Assembly (NCBI RefSeq): GCF_016862095.1
Contig: NZ_BOMH01000016.1
Span: 220,752 to 284,751 of the forward strand
DNA length: 64,000 bases
Source: Actinoplanes cyaneus
GTDB lineage: Bacteria; Actinomycetota; Actinomycetes; Mycobacteriales; Micromonosporaceae
Direction of reading: 5' to 3'
Positions 1 through 8,910 of this stretch are shown here, piece by piece. The position numbers and the translations under genes were made by a program. Each line of letters starts with the position of its first letter. The stretch's first letter is position 1. The notes beneath the pieces are model-generated. The model worked only from the letters and a program-made list of their open reading frames with translations. It was not told where the DNA came from and did not search any database.

Positions 1-587
1 AGCGCTTCCAGGTCCTCTACGCCGACACGCCCGACTTCGTGAGCGCCGTGAACGCCGACAGCCTGCCGCAGTCCTTCCGGGTGAAGCTGAAGAACCCCGA
101 GGACTACGACAAGTTCAACGAGGAGTTCAAGGGCGCCACCGGAGTCCAGCGCATCATCGATCAGAAAGAGCTGCTGGAGAAGGTGTTCAACATCTTCAAC
201 TCGGTTCAGCTGATGTCACTGGTGTTCGCGATAGTGATGGCCGCGGCCGCCGTGCTCCTGGTGGGTAACACCATCCAGGTCGCCGCGTACAGCAAACGGC
301 GAGAAGTCGCGGTCATGAAGTTGGTCGGCGCGTCCAACTGGTTCGTCCAGGCCCCGTTCGTCCTCGAGGCGGTGGTGGCCGGCGCGATCGGCGCGATCCT
401 CGGCTTCGTCGGGCTGTTCATCGGCAAGGTCGTCCTGCTGGACAACAAGCTGCAGGCTCTCACCGCGATCCTGACCCCGGTGCCGAACGGCAACGTCTGG
501 CTGATGTTGCCGCTGCTGGTGGGTGTCGGCGCGCTGCTGAGCGCCGCGACCGCATGGATCACGCTCCGGTTCTACCTCAAGGTCTGA
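1..587 (+). CDS. ftsX: Cell division protein FtsX, 3' part (cut by window edge)
   Basis: The reading frame is open from base 3, so the start lies outside the window. FtsX is the membrane partner of the ATPase FtsE and controls peptidoglycan hydrolases at the division septum. The visible part has the end of the large extracytoplasmic loop (the DYDKFNEEFKG stretch) and three membrane helices: LMSLVFAIVMAAAAVLLVG, a second starting VLEAVVAGAIGAILGFVG and a C-terminal one at WLMLPLLVGVGALLSAATA, with the conserved cytoplasmic loop SKRREVAVMKLVGAS between the first two. This is the usual FtsX C-terminal layout. The next gene encodes a coiled-coil M23 peptidase, a plausible partner hydrolase, which supports the call. 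Confidence 0.93.
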   Translation, partial: RFQVLYADTPDFVSAVNADSLPQSFRVKLKNPEDYDKFNEEFKGATGVQRIIDQKELLEKVFNIFNSVQLMSLVFAIVMAAAAVLLVGNTIQVAAYSKRREVAVMKLVGASNWFVQAPFVLEAVVAGAIGAILGFVGLFIGKVVLLDNKLQALTAILTPVPNGNVWLMLPLLVGVGALLSAATAWITLRFYLKV

Positions 588-607
588 CCCCGAGAGGGAC
601 TTCTGTG

Positions 608-650
608 CCGAAGGCCGCGACCCGACAGGGTCGCGGCCTTCGGGCGGTTT
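608..650 (+). terminator. Hairpin terminator after ftsX
   Basis: A perfect 16-bp inverted repeat (608-623 with 628-643, loop GACA) starts 20 bases after the ftsX stop and is followed by GCGGTTT. It probably ends the ftsEX transcript and separates it from the M23 gene. Confidence 0.75.
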
Positions 651-680
651 AGAGGCATCCGGGCGATTAGTCGGAGTACG

Positions 681-1937
681 GTGACTCCGGTGAGGTACCG
701 CCGTCCGAATCCCCTGCTGACCCTCGTCCTCTGCCTGATCAGCGCCGTCGGACCCAGCGTGGCCCTGCCCGTGCCCGCGATGGCCGACCGCGACGACGCC
801 TCCAAGGCGGCCCAGGCCGTACGTCGCGCCGAAGCTCTTCTGGAGAACGCCGGAGCCGCCGCCCGGGCAGCCGCCCGCCGCCTCGCCGTCGCCTCCGCCG
901 CGCTCCCGGCAGCCCAGCACCGGGTGGCAGCGGCCCGCGGCGTCGTCGTCGCCACCCGGGTCCAGGCCGCCACCGCCCGCACCCGCGCGGACGCCGCCCG
1001 GCAGGATTACCAGCAGGTCACCGCGGAGTGGACGGCCGCCCAGGAGCGGGTCGCCGGCGCGCGCGACCGGGTCACGCAGATCGCCCGGGAAAGCTACATG
1101 GGCAGCGGCTCGATCACCCGCTTCAACCTGCTCGTCTCGGCCACCGGCCCGGCCGACCTGATGGACCGGATGAGCCTGGTCGACACGCTGGTCCGCAACG
1201 AGAACGCCGAGGTGCGCCGCCTGATCGGCGCGCGGCGCGAGGCACGTGCCGCACAGGACCGGGCCGGCGCGGCGAAACGCGCCGCCGAGCTCGCCGAGGC
1301 CGAGGCGGCCGCGAAACTGCACGCCGCGCAGACCGCGCAGGCCGAGGCGGTCCGCGCCCGGCGCGACGTCTACCAGCTCGTGCTGGCCCGGCGGACGGCG
1401 CTGGCCGCGGCGAACGCCCAGCGCGCGACAGTGCTCGTGCAGTACCGGGCGGCGGTCCTGGCCGAGCGGAAGACCCGATCCAGCATGCGCGGCTGGGAGA
1501 CCCGCTCCGGGTACCGGCGGCAGTATCACGGACGGCTGCTGATGCCCGTACACGGATGGAAGAGCAGCGATTACGGCAACCGTTACGACCCGTACTACCG
1601 CGTCTGGCAACTGCACGCCGGAACCGACTTCGCGGCCGGTTCGGGAACGCCCATCCGGGTCGCGGCGCCCGGCCGGGTGATCCAGGCGGGCTGGCGCGGG
1701 GGGTACGGCAACTACACCTGCGTCAGCCACGGGCGGGTCATGGGGACGAGCTTCTCCACCTGTTACGGCCACCAGTCCCGGATCTACGTCCATGTCGGGC
1801 AGTACGTCCGGCAGGGCCAGATCATCGGACTGGTCGGCAGCACCGGTGCCTCCACCGGCGCGCACCTGCACTTCGAGACCCGTTTCGGTGGCGCGCCCCG
1901 GAATCCGCTGAATTATCTGCCGCCCTGCCTTTGTTAG
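681..1937 (+). CDS. Secreted coiled-coil M23 family metallopeptidase
   Basis: A 418-residue secreted murein hydrolase of the EnvC/PcsB-like architecture. Residues about 8-38 form a signal peptide (hydrophobic [12 protein letters not shown], cleavage near PAMA-DRDD). Residues about 40-265 are an Ala/Arg-rich coiled coil, and the C-terminal 130 residues are a lysostaphin-type M23 domain with Zn ligands in [10 protein letters not shown] (HxxxD) and GAHLHFE (HxH). M23 enzymes cut peptide cross-links of peptidoglycan. Its place directly after ftsX suggests it is activated by FtsEX at the septum (inference). The GTG at 681 has GGAG only four bases upstream; a second in-frame GTG at 690 is an alternative start. 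Confidence 0.9.
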   Translation: MTPVRYRRPNPLLTLVLCLISAVGPSVALPVPAMADRDDASKAAQAVRRAEALLENAGAAARAAARRLAVASAALPAAQHRVAAARGVVVATRVQAATARTRADAARQDYQQVTAEWTAAQERVAGARDRVTQIARESYMGSGSITRFNLLVSATGPADLMDRMSLVDTLVRNENAEVRRLIGARREARAAQDRAGAAKRAAELAEAEAAAKLHAAQTAQAEAVRARRDVYQLVLARRTALAAANAQRATVLVQYRAAVLAERKTRSSMRGWETRSGYRRQYHGRLLMPVHGWKSSDYGNRYDPYYRVWQLHAGTDFAAGSGTPIRVAAPGRVIQAGWRGGYGNYTCVSHGRVMGTSFSTCYGHQSRIYVHVGQYVRQGQIIGLVGSTGASTGAHLHFETRFGGAPRNPLNYLPPCLC

Positions 1938-1974
1938 AGTTCACAAGCCGATCAATCAGCAGGGGGTTCCAGGT

Positions 1975-2451
1975 ATGCCACGCGAACAGGGGCGCAAGCT
2001 CGTCGCCTCCAACCGCAAGGCGTACCACGACTACGCGATCCTCGACACGTACGAGGCGGGCATGGTCCTGACCGGCACCGAGGTGAAGTCGCTGCGCGCC
2101 GGCCGCTCCTCGCTCGTCGACGCGTTCGGCCACGAGAACCACGGCGAGATCTTCCTGCACGGCATGCACATCCCGGAGTACACGCAGGGCACCTGGACCA
2201 ACCACGAGCCCCGCCGGGTCCGCAAGCTGCTGCTCAAGCGCGACGAGATCGCCAAGATCATGGGCAAGCTGCGGGACGACGGCGTCACGCTGGTCCCGCT
2301 CTCGGTCTACTTCCAGAACGGGTATGCGAAGGTCGAGCTCGGCGTCGCCAAGGGCAAGAAGAGTTACGACAAGCGCCAGGACCTGGCCGCCCGGGACGCG
2401 AAGAAGGAGATCAACCGTGCCCTGGGCCGCCGTGCCAAGGGCATGGCCTAG
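1975..2451 (+). CDS. smpB: SsrA-binding protein SmpB
   Basis: 158 residues, the normal SmpB length. SmpB binds the tRNA-like end of tmRNA and brings it to stalled ribosomes for trans-translation. Family hallmarks visible are the N-terminal [11 protein letters not shown], the TGTEVKSLR motif of the OB fold, and the basic C-terminal tail ([16 protein letters not shown] then [16 protein letters not shown]) that mimics the codon-anticodon duplex. An AGGGGG run sits upstream of the ATG. The tmRNA gene itself lies 0.8 kb downstream on the same strand, so the two components of the system are linked. Confidence 0.98.
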   Translation: MPREQGRKLVASNRKAYHDYAILDTYEAGMVLTGTEVKSLRAGRSSLVDAFGHENHGEIFLHGMHIPEYTQGTWTNHEPRRVRKLLLKRDEIAKIMGKLRDDGVTLVPLSVYFQNGYAKVELGVAKGKKSYDKRQDLAARDAKKEINRALGRRAKGMA

Positions 2452-2548
2452 GGGTTATCCTGCCCCGCCAGGCTTGTTGATCACTCTGTCCCGGCGGTGA
2501 CCCCGCGGGGTGAGCCCCAGCTCGACTCTTCCTCGAGGAGACCGGCCC

Positions 2549-3238
2549 TTGTCTGCCAACTCCAAGCACCGCGATCGTCAGTTCTTCATCGCTCGCGGAG
2601 TCTTCGGCCTGGCCGGGGCGATCCTGGTCGCCCTGGTCGTGTTCATCGCCGTGCGTGCCGGTGGCACCGCGTCGGCCGGCGAGTCGCCGACGATCGTGCA
2701 GCCCTCGGCCGACCTGCAGGCCGCCGAGTCGACCACGGTCCCGCTGCCGCCGGAGTCCGCGCCGGGCACCACCGCCCCGTCGGTCTCACCGTCGGCCCCG
2801 GCTTCCGCGTCGCCCTCGCCGTCCAAGTCGGTCTCCGCCAGCCCCTCGAAGAGTTCGGTCTCCCCGAAACCGTCGAAGTCGTCCGCGAGCCCCAAGCCGT
2901 CCGTGACGAAGACCACCCCGCCGCCACCGCCCGTGGACGAGCTGAGCGCCAACTGCTCCACCAACTCCTGGAACAACGGGTTCATCACCACCGTGAGGGT
3001 CACCAACAAAGGCTCGCAGGCTCACCGGTTCACGGTGACCGTCTCGTACTCGTCCAGCGCCAAGGTTGTCTCCGGCCCGTGGAGCAACGCCCGGACGACC
3101 AACGGCAACGGCGGCGCACTGAGCTTCGAGGGCAACGCGCCACTGGCCGCTGGAAGCAGCACCATGTTCGGTTTCCAGGGCTCAGGCACCAACAACGTGA
3201 AGCAGTCCGGGTGCTCGGTGGCGGTTGTCGGAGGGTGA
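2549..3238 (+). CDS. Membrane-anchored protein with a CBM2-like C-terminal domain
   Basis: About 229 residues from a TTG at 2549, chosen because GAGGAG lies eight bases upstream; a GTG at 2510 in frame lacks such a site. A short basic N-terminus is followed by one membrane helix (GVFGLAGAILVALVVFIAV), then a long Pro/Ser/Lys linker of SPSPSKS and SVSPKPSKSSASPKPS type, then about 100 residues resembling carbohydrate-binding module 2: a Cys near the start (SANC) and near the end (QSGC), SWNNGF, VRVTNKG, GPWSN and FGFQGSG match the CBM2 pattern. No catalytic domain is present, so it may bind wall polysaccharide or chitin/cellulose at the cell surface. The CBM2 assignment is by motif only. Confidence 0.7.
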   Translation: MSANSKHRDRQFFIARGVFGLAGAILVALVVFIAVRAGGTASAGESPTIVQPSADLQAAESTTVPLPPESAPGTTAPSVSPSAPASASPSPSKSVSASPSKSSVSPKPSKSSASPKPSVTKTTPPPPPVDELSANCSTNSWNNGFITTVRVTNKGSQAHRFTVTVSYSSSAKVVSGPWSNARTTNGNGGALSFEGNAPLAAGSSTMFGFQGSGTNNVKQSGCSVAVVGG

Positions 3239-3268
3239 GCTACGATTGTCGGGCTGTACCAATATCCA

Positions 3269-3650
3269 GGGGGTGACTGGTTTCGACTTCGTACGTGGAG
3301 ACAGGGGAAGCGAGCCGAGGAAGCCGACGTCGTCTCGAGAATCGGTCGTCGGAAACTTATAAGCGCCAACTCTAAGTTTGACGCTGACCAGTACGCTCTC
3401 GCCGCCTGAGGCAAGTAGCGTGGTCTGTCGGTCTGGGAGCGCCTCCGTCCCAGCTGCCGGCATCAGCTAGGAGGCTGGCCAACCGGTCCCGGTCGCGGGG
3501 ACCGCACGGCGAGATCAATCTGCGACTGGGCCCATCGTCCGGACTTGCTCACGTGAGCCGGAGGGCCGAGTAGGGATGTAGTGAGCTGCGCTCGGAGAAG
3601 CCCTGACAAAGCAACGAAGGACCCGGGTTCGATTCCCGGCACCTCCACCA
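3269..3650 (+). ncRNA. ssrA: Transfer-messenger RNA (tmRNA)
   Basis: The one-piece tmRNA starts with GGGGGTGACTGGTTTCGAC and ends in the tRNA-like half GGGTTCGATTCCCGGCACCTCCACCA-type 3' end with encoded CCA. The first seven bases (3269-3275) pair with CACCTCC (3640-3646) to form the acceptor stem with one G-U pair. The tag reading frame runs 3365-3409: A N S K F D A D Q Y A L A A then TGA, giving the usual actinobacterial ALAA degron. tmRNA rescues stalled ribosomes with SmpB (gene upstream) and marks the product for proteolysis. The tag is my translation of the resume frame and fits family expectation. Confidence 0.97.
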
Positions 3651-3695
3651 GTGGAGGCTTACTTGACCCCGCGAGAGCGGGCGACGGTTCACCCG

Positions 3696-3724
3696 CAGCG
3701 GCGGCGCCCATGGCGCCGCCGCTG
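3696..3724 (+). terminator. Strong hairpin downstream of tmRNA
   Basis: A perfect 13-bp inverted repeat (3696-3708 with 3712-3724, loop CAT) lies 45 bases after the tmRNA 3' end and is followed by TCGTTTC. It is a likely terminator for the tmRNA precursor, although the T-tract is weak. Confidence 0.55.
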
Positions 3725-4102
3725 TCGTTTCGGGCCTCGGTGACCAGCGGCAACACGAGGTCCGACATCTTCTCGGCGGCCACATACGGCCCGTTCTTGT
3801 CGCTGTCGAAGTAGATCTTCGCGGTCGAGTGCGCGCCGGCCGCGCTGCCCGGCCCGGCGGTATAACTCCCGCGGGTCAGCGAGCAGGCCGAGGAGGTAGA
3901 GCATCAGGCGAGCCGTCATCTCCCGAACGGCCGGTCGTCCGGGCCACGGTCGTCGGTGTCGAGCGCGTTAGCGCTCCGGTGTCGCGCAGCATCAGCGCTC
4001 GCCTCGGCTGGCAGGTTCCGCTCGCCTCGGCTGGCAGGTTCGACCGGAGGCGCAGGGAGTCGGATCGCTGGGGGACTGGGAGGCACGATCCGACATCACC
4101 GG
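3725..4102. other. Non-coding stretch after ssrA
   Basis: No gene with a start and ribosome site is convincing here. On the reverse strand a short open stretch near 3750-3830 reads KIYFDSDKNGPYVAAEKMSDLV-like residues but runs on into the tmRNA gene, so at best it is a decayed remnant. ssrA 3' ends are common integration sites in bacteria, so relic DNA would be expected, but no duplicated ssrA end is visible in this window. Confidence 0.4.
3996..4041 (+). repeat. Perfect 23-bp tandem duplication
   Basis: Two identical head-to-tail copies of a 23-bp unit (3996-4018 and 4019-4041; CGCTCGCCTCGGCTGGCAGG then TTC). It lies just after a small palindrome, GAGCGC-GTTA-GCGCTC, at 3961-3976. Confidence 0.85.
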
Positions 4103-4154
4103 AACGGATGATCTATCCGATTGTGCTAGCGTGTGAACGGATAAGTAATCCGTT
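4103..4154 (+). promoter_or_regulatory. Two palindromic operators upstream of the epimerase gene
   Basis: CGGAT-N5-ATCCG occurs twice, at 4105-4119 and (extended, AACGGAT-N5-ATCCGTT) at 4136-4154, centres 33 bp apart, just before the ribosome site GGGAG of the epimerase gene. Arm length and five-base spacer are typical of TetR/AcrR-family operators. The proximal site would block the transcript start or leader. The cognate regulator is not recognisable next to it. Confidence 0.65.
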
Positions 4155-4170
4155 TCTGATGGGAGCACAG

Positions 4171-5031
4171 ATGGACGTCTTCCTCACCGGTGCCAGTGGC
4201 TATCTCGGCGGTGTGATCACCGAACACCTGCTCGCCGCCGGTCATCACGTCCGTGCGCTGGCACGCTCCGAGCGTGCGGCCGAGCGGGTAACCGCGCTGG
4301 GCGCCACGGCGATCGTCGGCGACCTGGCGACTACCGAGGTGCTGCGGGCCGCGGCGGAGCGGGCGGACGCCGTCGTCCACGCCGCCGTCGACTACCAGAA
4401 CCCGGACATGGCTGCCCTCGAAACGCTCGGGCTTCCCGCGATGCTCGCCGGCGCGCGAGGCAAGCCGTTCGTCTACACCAGCACGGGGCTCGTGTATCCC
4501 GACACGGCTGCCGCCGCCACCGAGGAGCTGCCCGTGGACGAGGCCACCGCCGCGCAGCCGTACAAGATCGCGGGCGAGCGGATCGTGCTCGGTGCCGCGG
4601 GCGTCGACGGACTGGTGCTGCGGGCGTCGCTCGTGCACGGGCGTGGCGGATCCGGTCTGCTGCAAGGCCTGGCAGCGATGGGGCGTGCCCGCCAAGTGGT
4701 TCCCTATGTCGGCGACGGGGACCAGATCTGGTCGGCGGTCCACGTCGACGACCTCGCCGAACTGTTCGTCCACGCCGTCGAGAAGCCGCGCCCGGGTCGA
4801 ATCTTCAACGCCACCGCCGCAGACACCTTCCGGCTGCGTGACCTGGCCGCGGCAATCGCTGCGACGACCGGCGCGGTCGCCGTTCCGGTCAGCCTGGAAC
4901 AGGCGACAGCAACGGCTCCGGCACTGGCGGTACTCGCCCGGTCGGTGTGGCTCGACGGATCCCGCGCAGTAGCCGAGTTCGGCTGGCACCCCGAGCGCCC
5001 GGTCCTCCTGGAAGACCTGTCGGGAATCTAG
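4171..5031 (+). CDS. NAD(P)-dependent epimerase/dehydratase (atypical SDR)
   Basis: 286 residues starting MDVFLTGASGYLGG, the Rossmann dinucleotide motif (TGxxGxxG) of extended/atypical short-chain dehydrogenases. A proximal ATG with GGGAG six bases upstream is chosen over the longer open frame from 3829. VVHAAVDY, the VYTSTGLVYP segment and DEATAAQPYKIAGER fit the family, but the usual YxxxK catalytic pair is replaced by a Y-K two residues apart (PYKIAGE), as in atypical SDRs that act as reductases or have unknown substrates. Later come LRASLVHGRGG and VHVDDLAELFVHAVE. It is probably repressed by a TetR-type protein through the palindromes upstream. The substrate cannot be told. Confidence 0.82.
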   Translation: MDVFLTGASGYLGGVITEHLLAAGHHVRALARSERAAERVTALGATAIVGDLATTEVLRAAAERADAVVHAAVDYQNPDMAALETLGLPAMLAGARGKPFVYTSTGLVYPDTAAAATEELPVDEATAAQPYKIAGERIVLGAAGVDGLVLRASLVHGRGGSGLLQGLAAMGRARQVVPYVGDGDQIWSAVHVDDLAELFVHAVEKPRPGRIFNATAADTFRLRDLAAAIAATTGAVAVPVSLEQATATAPALAVLARSVWLDGSRAVAEFGWHPERPVLLEDLSGI

Positions 5032-5152
5032 ATACCCGTTCCTGTCCACTACCCGGCGTCGGGGCAGACGACGAACCCGGTCGAATCGCAGTCTCCCGGC
5101 AGAAAGGAATGGTGCCGGCTGCCCGCTACGAGGCAACCGGCACCATCACCGG

Positions 5153-8038
5153 TCAGGCGGCTGGTCCGTAGACCGCCAGCTCGGTGGAGTCCATGAACCT
5201 GCAGCCGTTCGCGGTGCCGGGCTGGCCGGCCGCGCAGAGTCCCGCATCCTGCGCCTGCGTGGTCAGCATCGTGTACCGGACGTACTCGATGGCGTCGCCG
5301 GTGCCCGCGGCCAGCGCGACCGGGGTGGGCGTGACAGTGCCGGCCGGGAACGTGCCGCTCGCGGCGACGACCCAGGTCGTGCCGTCCTTCGACGTCTCGA
5401 TCCGGTAACCACTGGTCGAGGCCGTGGCGTCGTCACCACAGGTGGCCGAGGGGTTGACGACCAGCTCCGCGACGTCGACAGCGCCGGACAGGCGGATCAC
5501 GGCGTTCTGGCCCTCGGTCGCCACGTCGGAACCCCAGCCCGAGATCTGCGACTGGTCGAGCAGCTGACCCGGGCCACAGCCGTACCCCGTGTAGTCGGGA
5601 CCGGTGGCGCTGATGATGCCCGCGCCGCCGGAGGAGGCCGCCCAGTCCTTGCGGACCGCCCAGTTCTCCGCCTTGGTGCCCGAGTTGATCGACACCGTCT
5701 TGACGACCGGGTCGTAGCCGGCGCCCCGCGCGTACACCTTGGCGTACGTGCCCGGGATGATCCCCGAGATCTTGTAGGTGCCGTCTGCCGCCGTGGTGGC
5801 GCGGTAGTCACCGGCGAAGCCGGAGGCGTGCCCGCCGAAGGCGATGGTCAGGCCGGACACCGGGGCCTTGGTGTCCTGGTCGGTCACCTTGCCGGTGAGC
5901 GTGCCCCGCGGGGTGCTCGCGGCCGGCGGCATCGAGAAGTCCTCGACCGGCTGGGCGTCGTCGCCGTCGATGGCGGCGGCGAAGTAGCCCATGCCCCGCC
6001 CGGCGAAGACCTTCCAGATGGTCTTGGCGTTCTTGCCCTGGTCGACCACCAGGTCGGCCGCGAGGATCGAGTTCCGCATGTCCAGGTAGGACGGGTTGTC
6101 CGGGGACAGCTCCATGCCGCGGGTGACGATGGACTCGGCCTTCTTGCTGCCGATCGCGCGGCGCAGGTCCCACAGAGTCTGGGCCCAGATCTCGCCGTCC
6201 GCGTGCACCTCGGCGCCACGCGACGAGATCTTGCCGAAGTCGCCGTACGTGTAACCGCCGGGGCCGGCCGCCGGGGTGCCGGGACAGGCCGCCGCGACGA
6301 TGCCGACGGTGCAGTCGAGACCCTCGGTGCGGATGGTGCCGCCGGCCGTCCAGTACTTGCCGATCAGCACGTCACCGGGCTTCGCGGTGTCCTTCTCCAG
6401 CCCCGCGGCGTGCAGGTAGTCCTGGGCGTACCAGTCGCTCCAGGCCTCGCCCATCGCGCCGCCCTGGACGTTGCTCAGGGTGGAGTTCCCGGCGGCGTCG
6501 ACGACGAGCCGGTTCGACAGGCCGTGCGTGTACTCGTGGAACACGACGTCGGACTCGTCACCGGTGTTCGCGGCGACCGCGTCCGGGGCCGGGTTCAGCA
6601 GGTACATCTGCATGACCGGCGGGATGCCGTCCGGCGGGGTGTTCATGTTGGCGTTGTCGGTGTGGTCACCGTCGGGCAGACCGTTCAGGGTGTCGGCGCC
6701 GTCCATGGCCTGGCCCTGCACCGCGTCGCCGTCCTGCGCCTCGAAGTTGCCCGCCGCCCGGGTGAAGCCGATCGGCGAGGACTTGAGGTGGTCGTGGAAG
6801 GTGCCGAGGAACGTGAAGAGCTGCACCGCGTTCTGCTTGCGGTTGACCTGCCACGAGTTCGCCGTCTTCGGGTCCCACGAGCAGGGGTACGCGTCCGAGC
6901 AGAGACCGCCCACCTCGTCGTTGAAGTCGACGAACGGGTAGTCCCACCGGCGCACGCCGGACGGGCCGACCTCCTCGGCCGGGTCGGCCAGGTTGTTGTC
7001 GTTCACGTCCGAGTAGACGTGCGCGACGTTGCCGGACAGCTGGCGCGCGTTGTCCGGCAGCCAGCCCTTGGCGGTCAGGTCGACCTTCTGCTGTACGCCG
7101 CCCTTGGGCGCGCCCGGATAGTTCTTGAACACCCCGGCGGTGTCGCTCGCGATCGTGCTGTGGCGGTAGAGCACCTCGCCGTTGGCCGCGTCGATCACGT
7201 GCACGTAGCCCTCGTCGACAACGATCGTCTGCCAGGCCAGGCGCGGGCCCGAGACGGTCTGGAACCAGACCTTCTTGGCCGTGCCGTTGTCGCTGAAGGT
7301 GGTCGTGCCGGCCGCGGTCTTGGTGACCTTGGCGGGGGACGTGCCGAAGACGTCCTTGACCGCCGCGGCACGGGCGTCCGTAGCGGTCATCCTGGCGGCG
7401 CCCGCCGCGGAGGGCAGCGACGTGAGCGGCGACCCGTCCACCTGCACGAGGCGGCCGTCCTTGGTGACGTGCGCCTTCAGGCCGTTGCCGAACACCGGCA
7501 CGCCGTCGGCCACCTGCACCCAGCTGAGGTGGTGGGTGCCCGCGACGTCGACATAGTCGCGGCGCAGCTCGAGCGTGGCGAGGTCGGCCGCGTCCAAACC
7601 GAAGATCTCGGGATGGGCCTTGATGTAATCGAGCGCGATCGTGGCCGGCTTCTTGCGGCTCGGGCCGGTCAGGAAGCCGTCCAGCTTGGCTACCCGGCGT
7701 GGGGTGCCGGTAGCCCGATCGATGTCGACGATGCCCTGCACACCGAGCTGGTTGCGCATCTCCTGCACCGCCGAGGCCGACGGCGCGGCGGCGAAGGCGC
7801 GGCTCAGTGCGGCGCTCTTCGATGCGGCCGCCGGCGCTTGTGCCTCGGCCGCGGCGACCAGGTTCTCACGGGAGTCGTAGTCGGCTCGCCGCTGGGAGTT
7901 GCTGTCGGTGCCCGCCGTCACGGCGCCTGGTAGTGGCGCGGCCTGTGCCTGCTGCGGCAGCAACGCCGCGAGCAGAAAGACACCGGCGGCTGCCGCTCCC
8001 ACCCGCCGGGTTGCGGACGGTACGGATAACGGTCTCAA
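5153..8038 (-). CDS. Secreted M36 (fungalysin-like) metalloprotease with C-terminal accessory domains
   Basis: 961 residues. A signal peptide (GVFLLAALLPQQAQA) is followed by an FTP/PepSY-type propeptide (about 50-290) and the M36 catalytic domain. The zinc site is VVFHEYTHGLSNRL at about residue 500, with the downstream glutamate in GEAWSDWYA. After the protease comes a carboxypeptidase-regulatory-like beta domain (TGKVTDQDTKAPVSGL to SGIIPGTYAKVY, about 720-790) and then a domain with Cys pairs and a discoidin-like look (YRIETSKDGTTWVVA, FMDSTELAVYG) at the C-terminus. It is an extracellular scavenging endopeptidase processed from a proenzyme. The gene is monocistronic. The propeptide and peptidase call is firm; the last domain is tentative. 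Confidence 0.9.
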   Translation of the reverse strand: MRPLSVPSATRRVGAAAAGVFLLAALLPQQAQAAPLPGAVTAGTDSNSQRRADYDSRENLVAAAEAQAPAAASKSAALSRAFAAAPSASAVQEMRNQLGVQGIVDIDRATGTPRRVAKLDGFLTGPSRKKPATIALDYIKAHPEIFGLDAADLATLELRRDYVDVAGTHHLSWVQVADGVPVFGNGLKAHVTKDGRLVQVDGSPLTSLPSAAGAARMTATDARAAAVKDVFGTSPAKVTKTAAGTTTFSDNGTAKKVWFQTVSGPRLAWQTIVVDEGYVHVIDAANGEVLYRHSTIASDTAGVFKNYPGAPKGGVQQKVDLTAKGWLPDNARQLSGNVAHVYSDVNDNNLADPAEEVGPSGVRRWDYPFVDFNDEVGGLCSDAYPCSWDPKTANSWQVNRKQNAVQLFTFLGTFHDHLKSSPIGFTRAAGNFEAQDGDAVQGQAMDGADTLNGLPDGDHTDNANMNTPPDGIPPVMQMYLLNPAPDAVAANTGDESDVVFHEYTHGLSNRLVVDAAGNSTLSNVQGGAMGEAWSDWYAQDYLHAAGLEKDTAKPGDVLIGKYWTAGGTIRTEGLDCTVGIVAAACPGTPAAGPGGYTYGDFGKISSRGAEVHADGEIWAQTLWDLRRAIGSKKAESIVTRGMELSPDNPSYLDMRNSILAADLVVDQGKNAKTIWKVFAGRGMGYFAAAIDGDDAQPVEDFSMPPAASTPRGTLTGKVTDQDTKAPVSGLTIAFGGHASGFAGDYRATTAADGTYKISGIIPGTYAKVYARGAGYDPVVKTVSINSGTKAENWAVRKDWAASSGGAGIISATGPDYTGYGCGPGQLLDQSQISGWGSDVATEGQNAVIRLSGAVDVAELVVNPSATCGDDATASTSGYRIETSKDGTTWVVAASGTFPAGTVTPTPVALAAGTGDAIEYVRYTMLTTQAQDAGLCAAGQPGTANGCRFMDSTELAVYGPAA

Positions 8039-8681
8039 TTCAGCCCCTCTCGACCGGGCTAAGCTGCGACCGACTCCGGGGTTGATCCGGTGCCGGCCCG
8101 CACCTCACTTGTGTGGCCCGTCGATGGCTGATGCTCTTTGTCCATCGGTGCACATAACTAGAGCTGGATTTGGATCTTTACCAATTCGAGATCACGTCGC
8201 GGGGGAAACCGGACAGATCAGCCGCGCCTTTCAAGTCAGCACGATCTATGTGTGCTCACCGGGGCTTCTGTCGTAATCCGTTGCGGACAGTGCGCACGCG
8301 TCGCCGATGATCCCCGAGCCGGCGCCTTGTTCAGCTGCACCGTCCGTCGTCGAATCTCGATGCCGGTACGTCATGGTTGCCGCGGCCTGAGGCGGCGAAG
8401 TTGTTGCAGCGGCCGCGGAACCGGCTCGCGGGTTCGACGCGGTGGTGGGGACGTTCGAGCAGGCGTTCGCCGCTGGCCATGTGCAGTCGACCATCTCGCG
8501 CCGGCGCCGGAGGGGTGTCCCTATGGCTTCGTCAAGCGGTCAAGGCAAGGTTTTCCACTGATCCGCGGGGGAGTTGATCGCGCGCGATGACCAATGGTCG
8601 TCGGGCCTCAGTCGGGCAAGGCGCTTCGGAGCTGTCCCGCCTCGGCTTTGAGATCGGCGCCTCCGCTGGGCCTTCGAGCCG
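8039..8681. other. Intergenic region with degenerate coding remnants
   Basis: About 640 bases between the M36 gene and hicA. No intact gene is supported. The first 250 bases should hold the protease promoter (reverse strand). The middle carries the recombinase-like relic annotated separately. Confidence 0.5.
8391..8561 (+). pseudogene. Possible relic of a large serine recombinase
   Basis: One frame reads EPARGFDAVVGTFEQAFAAG, close to the RGFDAIVVGExxRAFYG motif I know from large serine recombinases of actinobacteria. It has no start, is preceded in frame by a stop near 8390 and ends at TGA 8559-8561, so it can only be a decayed fragment. The identification rests on one short motif and could be chance. 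Confidence 0.3.
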
Positions 8682-8906
8682 CTATCGCAACAGCTGCTGG
8701 AATTCGGCTGTGGTGAGGCCGGCCTGTCGGAGGATCGACGCGAGAGTTCCGCGCTTGACTGTCGGGTGCAGGGGGACGACTACGACCCGGCCGTTCGGAT
8801 GTCGATAGACGGCGTGGCTGCCCTTGGTGCGAGCATGGGCGAAACCTGCCCTGTCGAGGGCGTCCAGCACCTTGCGGAGAGGGAGGTCGGCCAGAGCCGG
8901 ACTCAT
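8682..8906 (-). CDS. hicA: HicA-family mRNA interferase toxin
   Basis: 74 residues, the usual HicA size, with a dsRBD-like fold signature: LPLRKVLDALDRAGF, then KGSHAVYRHPNG containing the catalytic His, and HPTVKRGTLASILRQAG. HicA cleaves mRNA when freed from HicB. It follows the hicB-like gene after four bases on the same strand, so the two form a type II toxin-antitoxin operon with the antitoxin gene first, the less common order. Confidence 0.92.
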   Translation of the reverse strand: MSPALADLPLRKVLDALDRAGFAHARTKGSHAVYRHPNGRVVVVPLHPTVKRGTLASILRQAGLTTAEFQQLLR

Positions 8907-8910
8907 GGAC

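Noticed and set aside
3463..3785. Reverse frame with KIYFDSDKNGPYVAAEKM-like residues beside ssrA
   Set aside because: It continues through the tmRNA gene as its antisense; the protein-like stretch is short and without start, so no gene is called.
5828..7933. A 701-residue forward frame opposite the M36 protease
   Set aside because: Arg/Val/Gly-rich antisense shadow typical of high-GC coding DNA; the reverse gene has signal peptide and catalytic motifs.
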